From contig DJXC01000189.1 in assembly GCA_002449575.1 (NCBI GenBank), positions 1-10,523 of the forward strand: DNA of 10,523 nt, read 5' to 3'. Of the stretch, positions 1-5,739 are shown piece after piece (the first letter of the stretch is position 1; every line of letters starts with the position of its first letter). The position numbers were made by a program, and so were the translations under genes. Below the pieces are notes generated by a model. The model was not told where the DNA came from and made no database searches. It worked only from the letters and a program-made list of their open reading frames with translations. The stretch comes from Ruminococcus sp. UBA7014 (GTDB lineage: Bacteria > Bacillota > Clostridia > Oscillospirales > Ruminococcaceae).

Positions 1-229
1 CGTCATTTTTCAGGAATTTATATGCTGGAACATCCAGTGCATTTGCAATATCCAGCAATGTATCTAAAGAAATAGCTCTTTCAATATTAGGTGCTTCCAC
101 TGAACCAAGGTATGCTGTACTCCGTCCTATTTTTTCTGCAAGCTGTTCCTGTGTCATTCCCCTCAATCTGCGATAATAGCCTATTTTTAAACCCATAATA
201 CGATAAATTTCATAATATTCCATTTTCAT
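1..229 (-). CDS. XRE-family helix-turn-helix regulator, C-terminus cut by window edge
   Basis: About 76 codons are visible before the gene runs off the left edge. The start at 229 (MKMEYYEIYRIMGLK) is preceded by AAGGAGG eight bases upstream; a second ATG six bases on would be too far from it. Residues around 20-60 form a typical XRE/Cro-C1 helix-turn-helix: RRLRGMTQEQLAEKIGRS gives helices 1-2, STAYLGSVE is the recognition helix, and a stretch with LDTLLDIANALDVP closes the fold. Such proteins are DNA-binding dimers that usually repress their own and a divergent promoter. The gene is divergent from a consensus rightward promoter at 271-299 with palindromes next to it, so it probably controls that promoter. 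Whether a further effector domain follows cannot be seen. No clear promoter of its own was identified in the AT-rich spacer. Family assignment is firm; the target is inferred. Confidence 0.85.
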   Translation of the reverse strand, partial: MKMEYYEIYRIMGLKIGYYRRLRGMTQEQLAEKIGRSTAYLGSVEAPNIERAISLDTLLDIANALDVPAYKFLKND

Positions 230-270
230 TCTAAATTCCTCCTTGTTATACATTATTTTATCATTTTTGC

Positions 271-299
271 TTGACAAGATAAATAAATAATAATATAAT
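271..299 (+). promoter_or_regulatory. Consensus sigma-A promoter for the small ORF at 356
   Basis: TTGACA at 271-276 and TATAAT at 294-299 are separated by exactly 17 bases, a full match to the consensus. Transcription should begin near 306, giving a leader of about 50 bases before the ATG at 356. The -35 lies within the near-palindrome CTTGACAAG. A promoter this strong next to a divergent XRE regulator is normally held under repression. Confidence 0.8.
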
Positions 300-334
300 A
301 TATATTATCTTAAAAATAATAAAATATATATTTT
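295..334. repeat. Two AT-only palindromes sharing a 10-bp core, candidate operators
   Basis: ATAATATATATTAT (295-308) and AAAATATATATTTT (321-334) are each perfect 14-bp palindromes. Both contain the identical core AATATATATT, with centres 26 bp apart. The first overlaps the -10 box and predicted start point; the second lies just downstream. This placement would suit operators for the neighbouring XRE regulator. The region is almost pure A/T, so chance palindromes are more likely than usual. Confidence 0.4.
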
Positions 335-355
335 TGTTAATAAGGAGTGACAAAC

Positions 356-424
356 ATGAAATCAAGAAGATATAACAAGCGTACGGAAGAATTCCGAAAA
401 TGGATGAAAGAATATTTGTATTGA
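356..424 (+). CDS. 22-codon basic small ORF with strong expression signals
   Basis: The ORF begins MKSRRYNKRTEEFRK and ends at a TGA at 422-424, giving 22 residues rich in Lys, Arg and aromatic residues. It has an AAGGAG site about eight bases upstream of the ATG and a consensus promoter at 271-299, so initiation here is very likely. No family is recognised. It could be a genuine microprotein controlled by the divergent XRE regulator, or only the N-terminus of a longer protein, because the same frame continues sensibly after the TGA (see the 356-591 entry). The start is well supported; whether translation ends at 422 is open. Confidence 0.5.
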   Translation: MKSRRYNKRTEEFRKWMKEYLY

Positions 425-516
425 TTCGAGGAAGCACAGGATATTCAGTATCTTCCCTACCCGGAACAACTGAAACTGCTCCGTCTACAGCACCCCATGA
501 TTCTGGATGAACTGAC

Positions 517-541
517 AAAAAAGGCATGAGTCCTGTCATGC
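517..541 (+). other. Slippery heptamer A AAA AAG followed by a hairpin
   Basis: In the frame of the ATG at 356, the bases read ACA AAA AAG, which places the classical -1 slippery heptamer A AAA AAG (as in E. coli dnaX) at 517-523 in the correct phase. Immediately after it GCATGA (524-529) and TCATGC (536-541) form a 6-bp stem with a 6-base loop that also contains the zero-frame stop. The lack of the usual 5-8 base spacer and the short stem weaken the case for efficient frameshifting. Confidence 0.35.
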
Positions 542-594
542 GTGAAATCCTTGACGGCTATATGCAGATTCTGCTGAAACACTGCGTTTAATTC

Positions 595-623
595 TTGACA
601 GATTCCGCTTTTCATGCTATAAT
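595..623 (+). promoter_or_regulatory. Consensus extended -10 promoter for mtaB
   Basis: TTGACA (595-600), a 17-base spacer and TATAAT (618-623) match the sigma-A consensus completely. A TGC directly before the -10 gives an extended -10 element. The promoter starts four bases after the stop at 591 and about 30 bases before the mtaB start, so the mRNA leader is only some 25 bases long. Confidence 0.85.
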
Positions 624-654
624 AAAAAAAATTTCAGAATGAAAAGGATTTGGC

Positions 655-1947
655 ATGATGAAAGCATATTTACATACATTCGGCTGTAAAGTCAATGCTG
701 CTGAAACAGACAGCATTGCTGCTCTGCTCATGGAACACGGCTGGGAAATTATCAGCACACCGGAACAGGCTGATGCTGTTATTATGAATTCCTGTACAGT
801 TACCGCCTCCGGAGACAAGCGCATGTTTCAGGCTCTCCGGAAACTCCGCCAGTCTGCTCCGAATGCCGTCATTCTGGTGACAGGCTGTTATGTACAGGCA
901 TTCCCGGCAGATGCTGCTGCACTCCCCGAAGCAGATATTCTTACCGGAACAAAAAACAGAAGCCGCATTCCGGCTTTACTTGAAGCTTATTTCCGGAATC
1001 CGCATAAAATCTCCGCAGTAGAACATTTTGTTTCTGATGAAGCATTTGAAACTCTTCCGCAGGGCAGTGATACCGGACATACCAGAGCTTTCCTGAAAAT
1101 TCAGGACGGCTGTAACCGTTTCTGCTCTTACTGCATTATTCCTTATGCAAGAGGTCGCTGCCGTTCACGCAGTCCCAAAGAAATCCGTACCGAAGCAAAA
1201 AAGCTGGTATTGCAGGGCTATCATGAAATTGTACTGTGCGGAATCAACCTTGCCTGTTATGCATCTGAAAATAATGATATTGCAGATGCTGTGCGGATAA
1301 CGGCAGAATCCGGCATTTCTCAGATTCGGCTCGGCTCACTTGAACCAGATGGGCTGACTCCTTCTGTACTGGAAAAACTTAGCCGGATACCACAGCTTTG
1401 TCCGCATTTTCATATTTCTGTACAAAGCGGCTGTGACCGCATATTAAAAGCAATGCACCGTCACTATACCTGTGCGGCATATGCGACACTGATAAAACAG
1501 ATTCGTCAGTTATTTCCGGATTGTGCCGTCACAACAGATATTATGACAGGATTTCCGGGCGAAACTGAAGCCGATTTTTCAGAAACTCTGGAATTTGTCA
1601 GGGATATTCGTTTTTCAGAAGTGCATATTTTCCGCTATTCTCCCCGTCCCGGCACACCAGCAGCGGCATCTTCGGAACAAGTGCCGGAATCCGTCAAGAA
1701 AAGCCGTTCTGACAGACTTTCCGCACTGGCACAGAGTCTGCATGAATCCTATCTGCAATCCAATATCGGACAGATACACCATGTATTGTTTGAACGCCAG
1801 AAAAATCCGGATTTTCACGGCGGTCATGCAGAAAACTATACCTATGTTATCATTCCAGCCAAACCGGAAGAAAATTTCCGGAATCAGATAAAGCCTGTCC
1901 GGATTATAGGTCTGGAACACGGCAAATTAATCGGCAAACTGATATAA
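655..1947 (+). CDS. mtaB: tRNA (N6-L-threonylcarbamoyladenosine(37)-C2)-methylthiotransferase MtaB
   Basis: This radical-SAM enzyme of the methylthiotransferase family converts t6A37 to ms2t6A37 in ANN-decoding tRNAs such as tRNA-Lys, using S-adenosylmethionine and two [4Fe-4S] clusters in the cytoplasm. The N-terminal UPF0004 domain carries cluster ligands Cys11 (HTFGCKVN), Cys47 (MNSCTVT) and Cys78 (VTGCYVQ). The radical-SAM motif CNRFCSYC gives Cys153, Cys157 and Cys160, followed by the family-typical IIPYARGRCRSR. The C-terminal ~60 residues fit a TRAM-like RNA-binding domain. At 430 residues it is full length. AAGGA (644-648) serves ATG 655; ATG 658 is an equally usable second start. It has its own promoter (595-623) and terminator (1954-1994), so it is a single-gene unit. 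MtaB rather than MiaB or RimO is indicated by the KVN after Cys11 and the SCTVT motif. Confidence 0.93.
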   Translation: MMKAYLHTFGCKVNAAETDSIAALLMEHGWEIISTPEQADAVIMNSCTVTASGDKRMFQALRKLRQSAPNAVILVTGCYVQAFPADAAALPEADILTGTKNRSRIPALLEAYFRNPHKISAVEHFVSDEAFETLPQGSDTGHTRAFLKIQDGCNRFCSYCIIPYARGRCRSRSPKEIRTEAKKLVLQGYHEIVLCGINLACYASENNDIADAVRITAESGISQIRLGSLEPDGLTPSVLEKLSRIPQLCPHFHISVQSGCDRILKAMHRHYTCAAYATLIKQIRQLFPDCAVTTDIMTGFPGETEADFSETLEFVRDIRFSEVHIFRYSPRPGTPAAASSEQVPESVKKSRSDRLSALAQSLHESYLQSNIGQIHHVLFERQKNPDFHGGHAENYTYVIIPAKPEENFRNQIKPVRIIGLEHGKLIGKLI

Positions 1948-1953
1948 AATAAG

Positions 1954-1994
1954 AAAAAGTCAAGTGTTTTGCAGAAATTCACTTGACTTTTTTT
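1954..1994 (+). terminator. Rho-independent terminator of mtaB
   Basis: AAAAAGTCAAGTG (1954-1966) pairs perfectly with CACTTGACTTTTT (1980-1992) across a 13-base loop, and a T-run continues to 1994. It starts seven bases after the mtaB stop. Its 3' arm contains the TTGACT used as the -35 element of the greA promoter. Confidence 0.88.
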
Positions 1995-2011
1995 CCAAAA
2001 TATAATATAAT
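1983..2011 (+). promoter_or_regulatory. Promoter of the greA-lysS operon
   Basis: TTGACT (1983-1988) and TATAAT (2006-2011) are 17 bases apart, one mismatch from consensus. Predicted start is near 2018, leaving a leader of about 60 bases. A second TATAAT at 2001-2006 overlaps but has only TTCACT at the right distance. The -35 is embedded in the 3' arm of the mtaB terminator. Confidence 0.75.
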
Positions 2012-2031
2012 AATAAAGATACAGAAATTAA

Positions 2032-2052
2032 CAGGGCAAAGCCCTGATTTTT
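2032..2052 (+). promoter_or_regulatory. Terminator-like hairpin in the greA leader
   Basis: CAGGGC (2032-2037), loop AAA, GCCCTG (2041-2046), then A and TTTTT (2048-2052) form a compact GC-rich stem followed by a U-run, which is the layout of an intrinsic terminator. It lies between the predicted start point (~2018) and the greA ribosome binding site (AAAGGAG, 2063-2069). It could release a transcript of about 35 bases and so attenuate greA-lysS. The E. coli greA leader is known to contain early terminators yielding short GraL RNAs; similarity of mechanism here is inference. The stem is only 6 bp with a 3-base loop. Confidence 0.5.
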
Positions 2053-2079
2053 CATCATCCCGAAAGGAGTTTTTTTATC

Positions 2080-2571
2080 ATGGAAAAGAAAAGAAGAATG
2101 TCCCGTGAAGGTTACGAAAGCCTCAAACATCAGCTGGAACATTTAATCAATGTCGAACGTGTTGATGTTGCCCAGAAACTGAAAGAAGCCCGTTCCTATG
2201 GCGACTTGTCCGAAAATGCGGAATACGACGAAGCCAAAAACGAACAGGCTATGCTTGAAGCCAAAATCGCTGAAACACAATATATCCTTGATAATGCCGA
2301 AATTGTCGAAGATACTGGCGAAGACCTCGAAGAAATTGACATCGGCGCAGTTATCACCATCCGCAAAATCGGTACAGATAAATCCGAACAGTGGAAGCTT
2401 GTCGGCACAAATGAAGCCAATTTCTTGGAACATAAAATTTCCGATGAATCCCCTATCGGAAAAGCTGCTATGAAAAAGAAAATCGGTGACATTTTCATCG
2501 TGGAAGCCCCCGCAGGCGAAATTGAGTACGAAGTACTCGACATTGCAAGAGAAATTCAGAAAGAAGCGTGA
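2080..2571 (+). CDS. greA: Transcription elongation factor GreA
   Basis: GreA binds the RNA polymerase secondary channel and stimulates cleavage of backtracked RNA so that stalled complexes resume. The 163-residue product is close to the usual ~158. The N-terminal coiled-coil hairpin occupies about residues 8-78, with the catalytic acidic tip in GDLSENAEYDEAK (Asp42 and Glu45). The C-terminal FKBP-like domain follows from about residue 85, containing ISDESPIGKAAMKKKIGD (120-137). The start at 2080 has AAAGGAG ten bases upstream. It is the first gene of an operon with lysS, four bases downstream. That pairing is common in Firmicutes. The leader hairpin at 2032-2052 may tune expression. The gene is poor in CCGG words compared with the rest of the window, consistent with a different codon bias in a highly expressed gene. 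Confidence 0.96.
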   Translation: MEKKRRMSREGYESLKHQLEHLINVERVDVAQKLKEARSYGDLSENAEYDEAKNEQAMLEAKIAETQYILDNAEIVEDTGEDLEEIDIGAVITIRKIGTDKSEQWKLVGTNEANFLEHKISDESPIGKAAMKKKIGDIFIVEAPAGEIEYEVLDIAREIQKEA

Positions 2572-2575
2572 ACCA

Positions 2576-4162
2576 ATGCAGGAAGAAATCAACTCTCAGG
2601 AAATGACAGATACCACTGACTACAGACAAATCAGATTAGATAAACTCAATGCCATGAAGGCAGAAGGCTTTGACCCCTTTACCCTGACAAGCTATCCGGT
2701 ATCCGTCAAGAATGCCGAACTCCGTCAGCAGTATGAACAGAAAGAAAAAGCAGTTCTGGAGGCTGCCGGCGGTGATGAAGAACAGATTCAGGCAGGACTT
2801 GACAAAATCAAGGAAGAAATATTGCATGTTGCCGGAAGAATTATGAGCTGGAGAAAAATGGGTAAGGCTCATTTTCTGGATATCCGTGACCATACGGACA
2901 GAATGCAGGTCTATGTCAGCATGAATGACCTCGGCAAAGAAGCATTTGAAAAATTCAAGAAATGGGATATCGGCGATATTATCGGAATTGAAGGCTTTGT
3001 CTTCCGCACAAAGAAAGGCGAAATTTCGGTTCATGCAAAGAGTGTGACATTATTATCCAAATCTCTGCTGCCTCTGCCGGAAAAGTGGCACGGTCTGAAA
3101 GACCAGGACACCAGATACCGTCAGCGTTATCTGGACTTAATCTGCAATCCGCAGGTAAAGGATACATTTGTAAAGCGCAGCCAGATTATGCGTGAAATCC
3201 GTGCATATCTGGATAATCTGGGTTATGTCGAAGTAGATACTCCGGTTCTGCTGCCTATCGAAATCGGTGCAGCCGCCAAGCCGTTTGTGACCCATCACAA
3301 CACACTCAACATGGATATGTACCTGAGAATCGAAACAGAACTGAATCTGAAAAGACTAATTGTCGGCGGATTTGACAAAGTTTATGAAGTCGGCAGAATT
3401 TTTCGTAATGAAGGCATGGACCCTTCTCACAATCCGGAATTTACATCTGTCGAAATGTATCAGGCATATACAGATTATATCGGCATGATGGACTTAATCG
3501 AAAACATGTACAGAACCATCACACTGAACGTATGCGGAACAGATACAGTCAATTATCAGGGAACGGAAATTGCTATCGGCAAGCCGTGGGAACGTCTGAC
3601 TATGATTGAAGCTGTCAAGAAATATGCTGGTGTCGATTACAACGACTGGAAAACTGACGAGGATGCCAGAGCCTGTGCAGATGCACATCATGTTGAAGTC
3701 GAAGAAGGCAAAAATGCGACAAAAGGGCATGTACTGATTGCATTCTTTGATGCCTTTGTAGAAGAAAAGCTGATTCAGCCGACAATTATTTATGACTATC
3801 CGGTAGAAAATTCACCTCTGGCGAAGAGAAAGCCTTCTGACCCGGCATTTACAGAAAGATTTGAATATTTCATGTATGCACGTGAAATGGGCAATGCTTT
3901 TTCGGAACTGAATGACCCTATTGACCAGAAAGAACGTTTTGAACGTCAGGTTGCTGCTAAGAGGGCGCAGGGCAATATGAATTGTCAGGTAGATGAAGAC
4001 TATGTCACTGCACTGGAATATGGTCTTCCGCCAACAGGCGGTTTGGGATTCGGTGTAGACAGACTTGTTATGCTGCTGACAGACAGTCCGTCTATCCGTG
4101 ATGTACTTCTGTTCCCGACTATGAAACCTCTTGCTGATACACAGACCAAGACAGAAGAATAA
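2576..4162 (+). CDS. lysS: Lysyl-tRNA synthetase, class II
   Basis: The enzyme charges tRNA-Lys with lysine using ATP. From ATG 2576 the product is 528 residues, slightly longer than the usual ~500 owing to an extended N-terminus. An OB-fold anticodon-binding domain covers roughly residues 82-162 (VAGRIMSWRKMGKAHFLDIRD). The class II catalytic core follows: motif 1 around 201-224 (RSQIMREIRAYLDNLGYVEV), motif 2 at 276-293 (FRNEGMDPSHNPEFTSVE) and motif 3 at 489-501 (GLGFGVDRLVMLL). ENSPLAKRKP (411-420) is the typical LysRS signature. The segment before motif 2 reads PIEIGAAAKPF where many LysRS have a GGAxARPF-like form, a mild variation. No strong ribosome binding site precedes 2576; the ATG lies four bases after the greA stop, so translational coupling is likely. 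ATG 2603 is an alternative, but its AGGA is too close. An open frame extends upstream to 2486 inside greA and is not used. Terminator at 4169-4200. Confidence 0.95.
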   Translation: MQEEINSQEMTDTTDYRQIRLDKLNAMKAEGFDPFTLTSYPVSVKNAELRQQYEQKEKAVLEAAGGDEEQIQAGLDKIKEEILHVAGRIMSWRKMGKAHFLDIRDHTDRMQVYVSMNDLGKEAFEKFKKWDIGDIIGIEGFVFRTKKGEISVHAKSVTLLSKSLLPLPEKWHGLKDQDTRYRQRYLDLICNPQVKDTFVKRSQIMREIRAYLDNLGYVEVDTPVLLPIEIGAAAKPFVTHHNTLNMDMYLRIETELNLKRLIVGGFDKVYEVGRIFRNEGMDPSHNPEFTSVEMYQAYTDYIGMMDLIENMYRTITLNVCGTDTVNYQGTEIAIGKPWERLTMIEAVKKYAGVDYNDWKTDEDARACADAHHVEVEEGKNATKGHVLIAFFDAFVEEKLIQPTIIYDYPVENSPLAKRKPSDPAFTERFEYFMYAREMGNAFSELNDPIDQKERFERQVAAKRAQGNMNCQVDEDYVTALEYGLPPTGGLGFGVDRLVMLLTDSPSIRDVLLFPTMKPLADTQTKTEE

Positions 4163-4168
4163 TCATTC

Positions 4169-4200
4169 AGGACGGGTTTCCGTGGAAATCCGTCCTTTTT
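4169..4200 (+). terminator. Rho-independent terminator after lysS
   Basis: AGGACGGGTTTC (4169-4180) pairs with GAAATCCGTCCT (4185-4196) through 12 pairs including one G-U. The loop is CGTG and a five-T run ends at 4200. It begins seven bases after the lysS stop. The next gene starts 20 bases beyond, so that gene probably depends on readthrough. Confidence 0.88.
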
Positions 4201-4220
4201 GCATTACAGGAGTATGATTT

Positions 4221-5021
4221 ATGGAAGAAAATCAGAAAAAAGAAGAATTTACAGAACAGGAACGACTTGCTTATGAAGAACAGCTTAAAGAAGACAAAAA
4301 AGAACTTCTGAAACTGAAACAGGGTGTCATTGCTGAAAGCAGTACCATCTATGAACAGCATGAAGAAAAAAAACAATATACTTTCAGCGAAAAAATTTCT
4401 AATTTCATCTATCATAATAAATGGTGGCTGGGATTTGCGGTATTTTTTGCGGCAATGTTCGGCTTTCTGACATGGCAGGTTGTGACAACTGTCAAGCCTG
4501 ATATGATTATTCTGCTTCTGGTGCATGATGACTTTTTCAACGCTGCATGTTCTTCCGGAATAGAAGAACTATTCGAGCAATATATTGATGATGTCAACGG
4601 CGACGGAAAAGTTTCTGTCGATGTCTACTACATTCCCGCATCACAGGAAACTGCTGAACGGGACGGCTACACGGGCGACCAGACAAAATTATTTGCAGAA
4701 TTTCAAATTGGTGAAGCAGTACTTGTCATTTCGGATGACGGCGCAGATGAATTTATTGTTCCGGAACATACTCTGGATGATTTGGAGCAGTATTTCAGCG
4801 ATTATCAGGAAACTGAAGGTGTTCGTTTCATGCTGAAAGATACAGAATTTGCAGACCGTCTGGAATGGGACGAGCCTTTTGATGATGATATTTATATCGG
4901 TATCCGCAAAGTGAAGAAGACAATGGATTCTGAAGCGACTATGCAGAAAGTTTATGATGTCTCACTTCCGGCACTGGAAAAATTTGTGCAGGAATTCGGA
5001 CATTTGAAAGAAACAGAATAA
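4221..5021 (+). CDS. Single-pass membrane protein of unknown function with EF-hand-like loop
   Basis: A 266-residue protein of unknown function. Residues 1-60 are highly charged, with an Lys/Glu-rich probable coiled coil (about 8-33). A hydrophobic segment at about 67-89 (WWLGFAVFFAAMFGFLTWQV) should span the membrane. The remaining ~175 residues are acidic and probably extracytoplasmic, given the basic HNKWW flank before the helix. Residues 124-131 (DVNGDGKV) resemble a calcium-binding EF-hand or dockerin half-loop, but only one is present and the sequence then looks like a beta strand rather than a helix. Clostridial membrane proteins of this general layout exist without a known role. AGGAG (4208-4212) lies eight bases before ATG 4221. 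No promoter fits in the 20 bases after the lysS terminator, so expression is probably by readthrough. No catalytic motif is seen. Confidence 0.8.
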   Translation: MEENQKKEEFTEQERLAYEEQLKEDKKELLKLKQGVIAESSTIYEQHEEKKQYTFSEKISNFIYHNKWWLGFAVFFAAMFGFLTWQVVTTVKPDMIILLLVHDDFFNAACSSGIEELFEQYIDDVNGDGKVSVDVYYIPASQETAERDGYTGDQTKLFAEFQIGEAVLVISDDGADEFIVPEHTLDDLEQYFSDYQETEGVRFMLKDTEFADRLEWDEPFDDDIYIGIRKVKKTMDSEATMQKVYDVSLPALEKFVQEFGHLKETE

Positions 5022-5024
5022 ATA

Positions 5025-5064
5025 AAACATGCTTCTCTGCATTATCAGACAGAGAAGCATGTTT
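5025..5064. terminator. Bidirectional terminator between convergent transcription units
   Basis: AAACATGCTTCTCTG (5025-5039) and CAGAGAAGCATGTTT (5050-5064) form a perfect 15-bp stem with a 10-base loop. With one bulged A the pairing can extend by a few A-T pairs on each side. It lies three bases after the rightward gene's stop and one base beyond the leftward ATPase stop. The U-runs are short (TTTATT rightward, TTTTATT leftward), so strength may rest on the stem. Confidence 0.8.
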
Positions 5065-5065
5065 A

Positions 5066-5737
5066 TTATTGTTCTTCAAGAATTCCCGCATTCATACGGA
5101 AAACTCTGTCAGCATACTGCACAGCATCATTCTCATGCGTGACAACAAACACAGCAGAACCGTTTTGAGCGGCATGTTTCAGGAAAGAAAAAACAATTTT
5201 TGTTGTTTCATCATCAAGGTCACTGGTTGGCTCATCCGCAAGAATTATTTCCGGCTTGCGGAGAAAAGCACGGGCAATAGCCATTCTGCGGAGTTCGCCG
5301 CCGGAAAGTTCAGCAGGCATAGCAGCTTGCAGAGGAGCAATTTCAAGCGTTTCGAGCAGAGCAAGGGCATCAGCTTCATGCGCATCTTCACCGCCGAGCG
5401 TATACGGCAGACAGACATTTTCCAGAACGTTTAAACTATGTAGTGCAGTCTGCCCCTGCGGAATCACACCGATATGCCGATTCCGGAATTCAGAAAGCTC
5501 CTTGTCAGGGAGAGAATACATATCTGTATTATCAAGCAGAATCTTTCCGGAAGTCGGCAGCATCAGCCCGGCGAACATATTCAGAAGTGTACTTTTTCCA
5601 GAACCGGAACGTCCCATCAGAACAGTCAGTGAACCGGATTCCAGTATAAAATCTGTTTCCTGTACAGCAAAGAAACGATTTGTATTTTTCATTTCACGGA
5701 TAAATTCCTTGCTGATTTTTTCGGCTTTCAGAATCAT
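5066..5737 (-). CDS. ABC transporter ATP-binding protein, LolD/MacB type
   Basis: This 223-residue ATPase powers the adjacent FtsX-type permease at the inner face of the membrane. Motifs in order: Walker A GRSGSGKST (42-50), Q-loop Gln94 (VIPQGQTAL), signature LSGGE (144-148), Walker B IILADE (164-169) followed by PTSDLD, and switch His201 (VVTHEND). All catalytic residues are present. Length and the LADEPTSDLD form fit the LolD/MacB/FtsE subclass, which usually performs mechanotransmission rather than substrate passage. ATG 5737 is two bases after the permease stop. GGAG of the Shine-Dalgarno sits inside the 3' end of the permease gene, ten bases upstream. It is the last gene of the leftward operon, ending one base before the terminator at 5025-5064. 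Substrate unknown. Confidence 0.92.
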   Translation of the reverse strand: MILKAEKISKEFIREMKNTNRFFAVQETDFILESGSLTVLMGRSGSGKSTLLNMFAGLMLPTSGKILLDNTDMYSLPDKELSEFRNRHIGVIPQGQTALHSLNVLENVCLPYTLGGEDAHEADALALLETLEIAPLQAAMPAELSGGELRRMAIARAFLRKPEIILADEPTSDLDDETTKIVFSFLKHAAQNGSAVFVVTHENDAVQYADRVFRMNAGILEEQ

Positions 5738-5739
5738 AA

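Larger units (their letters stand above)
356..591 (+). pseudogene. Possible disrupted or recoded ~78-residue small gene
   Basis: After the TGA at 422-424 the same frame stays open for 34 codons (starting FEEAQDIQYLPYPEQLKLLR) to a TGA at 527-529. A 21-codon ORF in the -1 frame then starts at ATG 526, overlapping that stop as ATGA, begins MSPVMREILDGYMQ and ends at TAA 591. Reading TGA 422 as a residue (Trp by a TGG-to-TGA change is simplest) and shifting -1 at A AAA AAG (517-523) would give one continuous protein of about 78 residues with a helical, Leu-rich second half. The simplest view is a decayed gene with a nonsense mutation and a frameshift. Alternatives are three short ORFs with a translationally coupled last one, or programmed recoding. 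No family is recognised, so function is unknown. Confidence 0.4.

Noticed and set aside
245..283. Leftward promoter for the XRE gene using TTGTCA at 277-272
   Set aside because: No acceptable -10 box at 16-18 bases; AATGTA at 17 bases is too poor to call.
261..539. Leftward 92-codon open frame
   Set aside because: Its C-terminal half is a translation of the AT-only promoter spacer (runs of Ile, Tyr, Lys, Leu), and it covers a perfect promoter and a well-supported rightward start.
2486..2575. Upstream extension of the lysS frame into greA
   Set aside because: The extra residues are an out-of-frame reading of the greA C-terminus; ATG 2576 just after the greA stop is the sensible start.
2143..2592. 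Leftward open frames antisense to greA, and a +2-frame ORF at 2198-2473
   Set aside because: Low-stop shadows of the greA coding frame; compositions rich in Phe or Ser, no family features, and greA itself is unambiguous.
4124..4160. Possible promoter inside the lysS 3' end for the gene at 4221
   Set aside because: TTGCTG with AAGAAT at 18 bases matches too weakly, and transcripts would still cross the lysS terminator.
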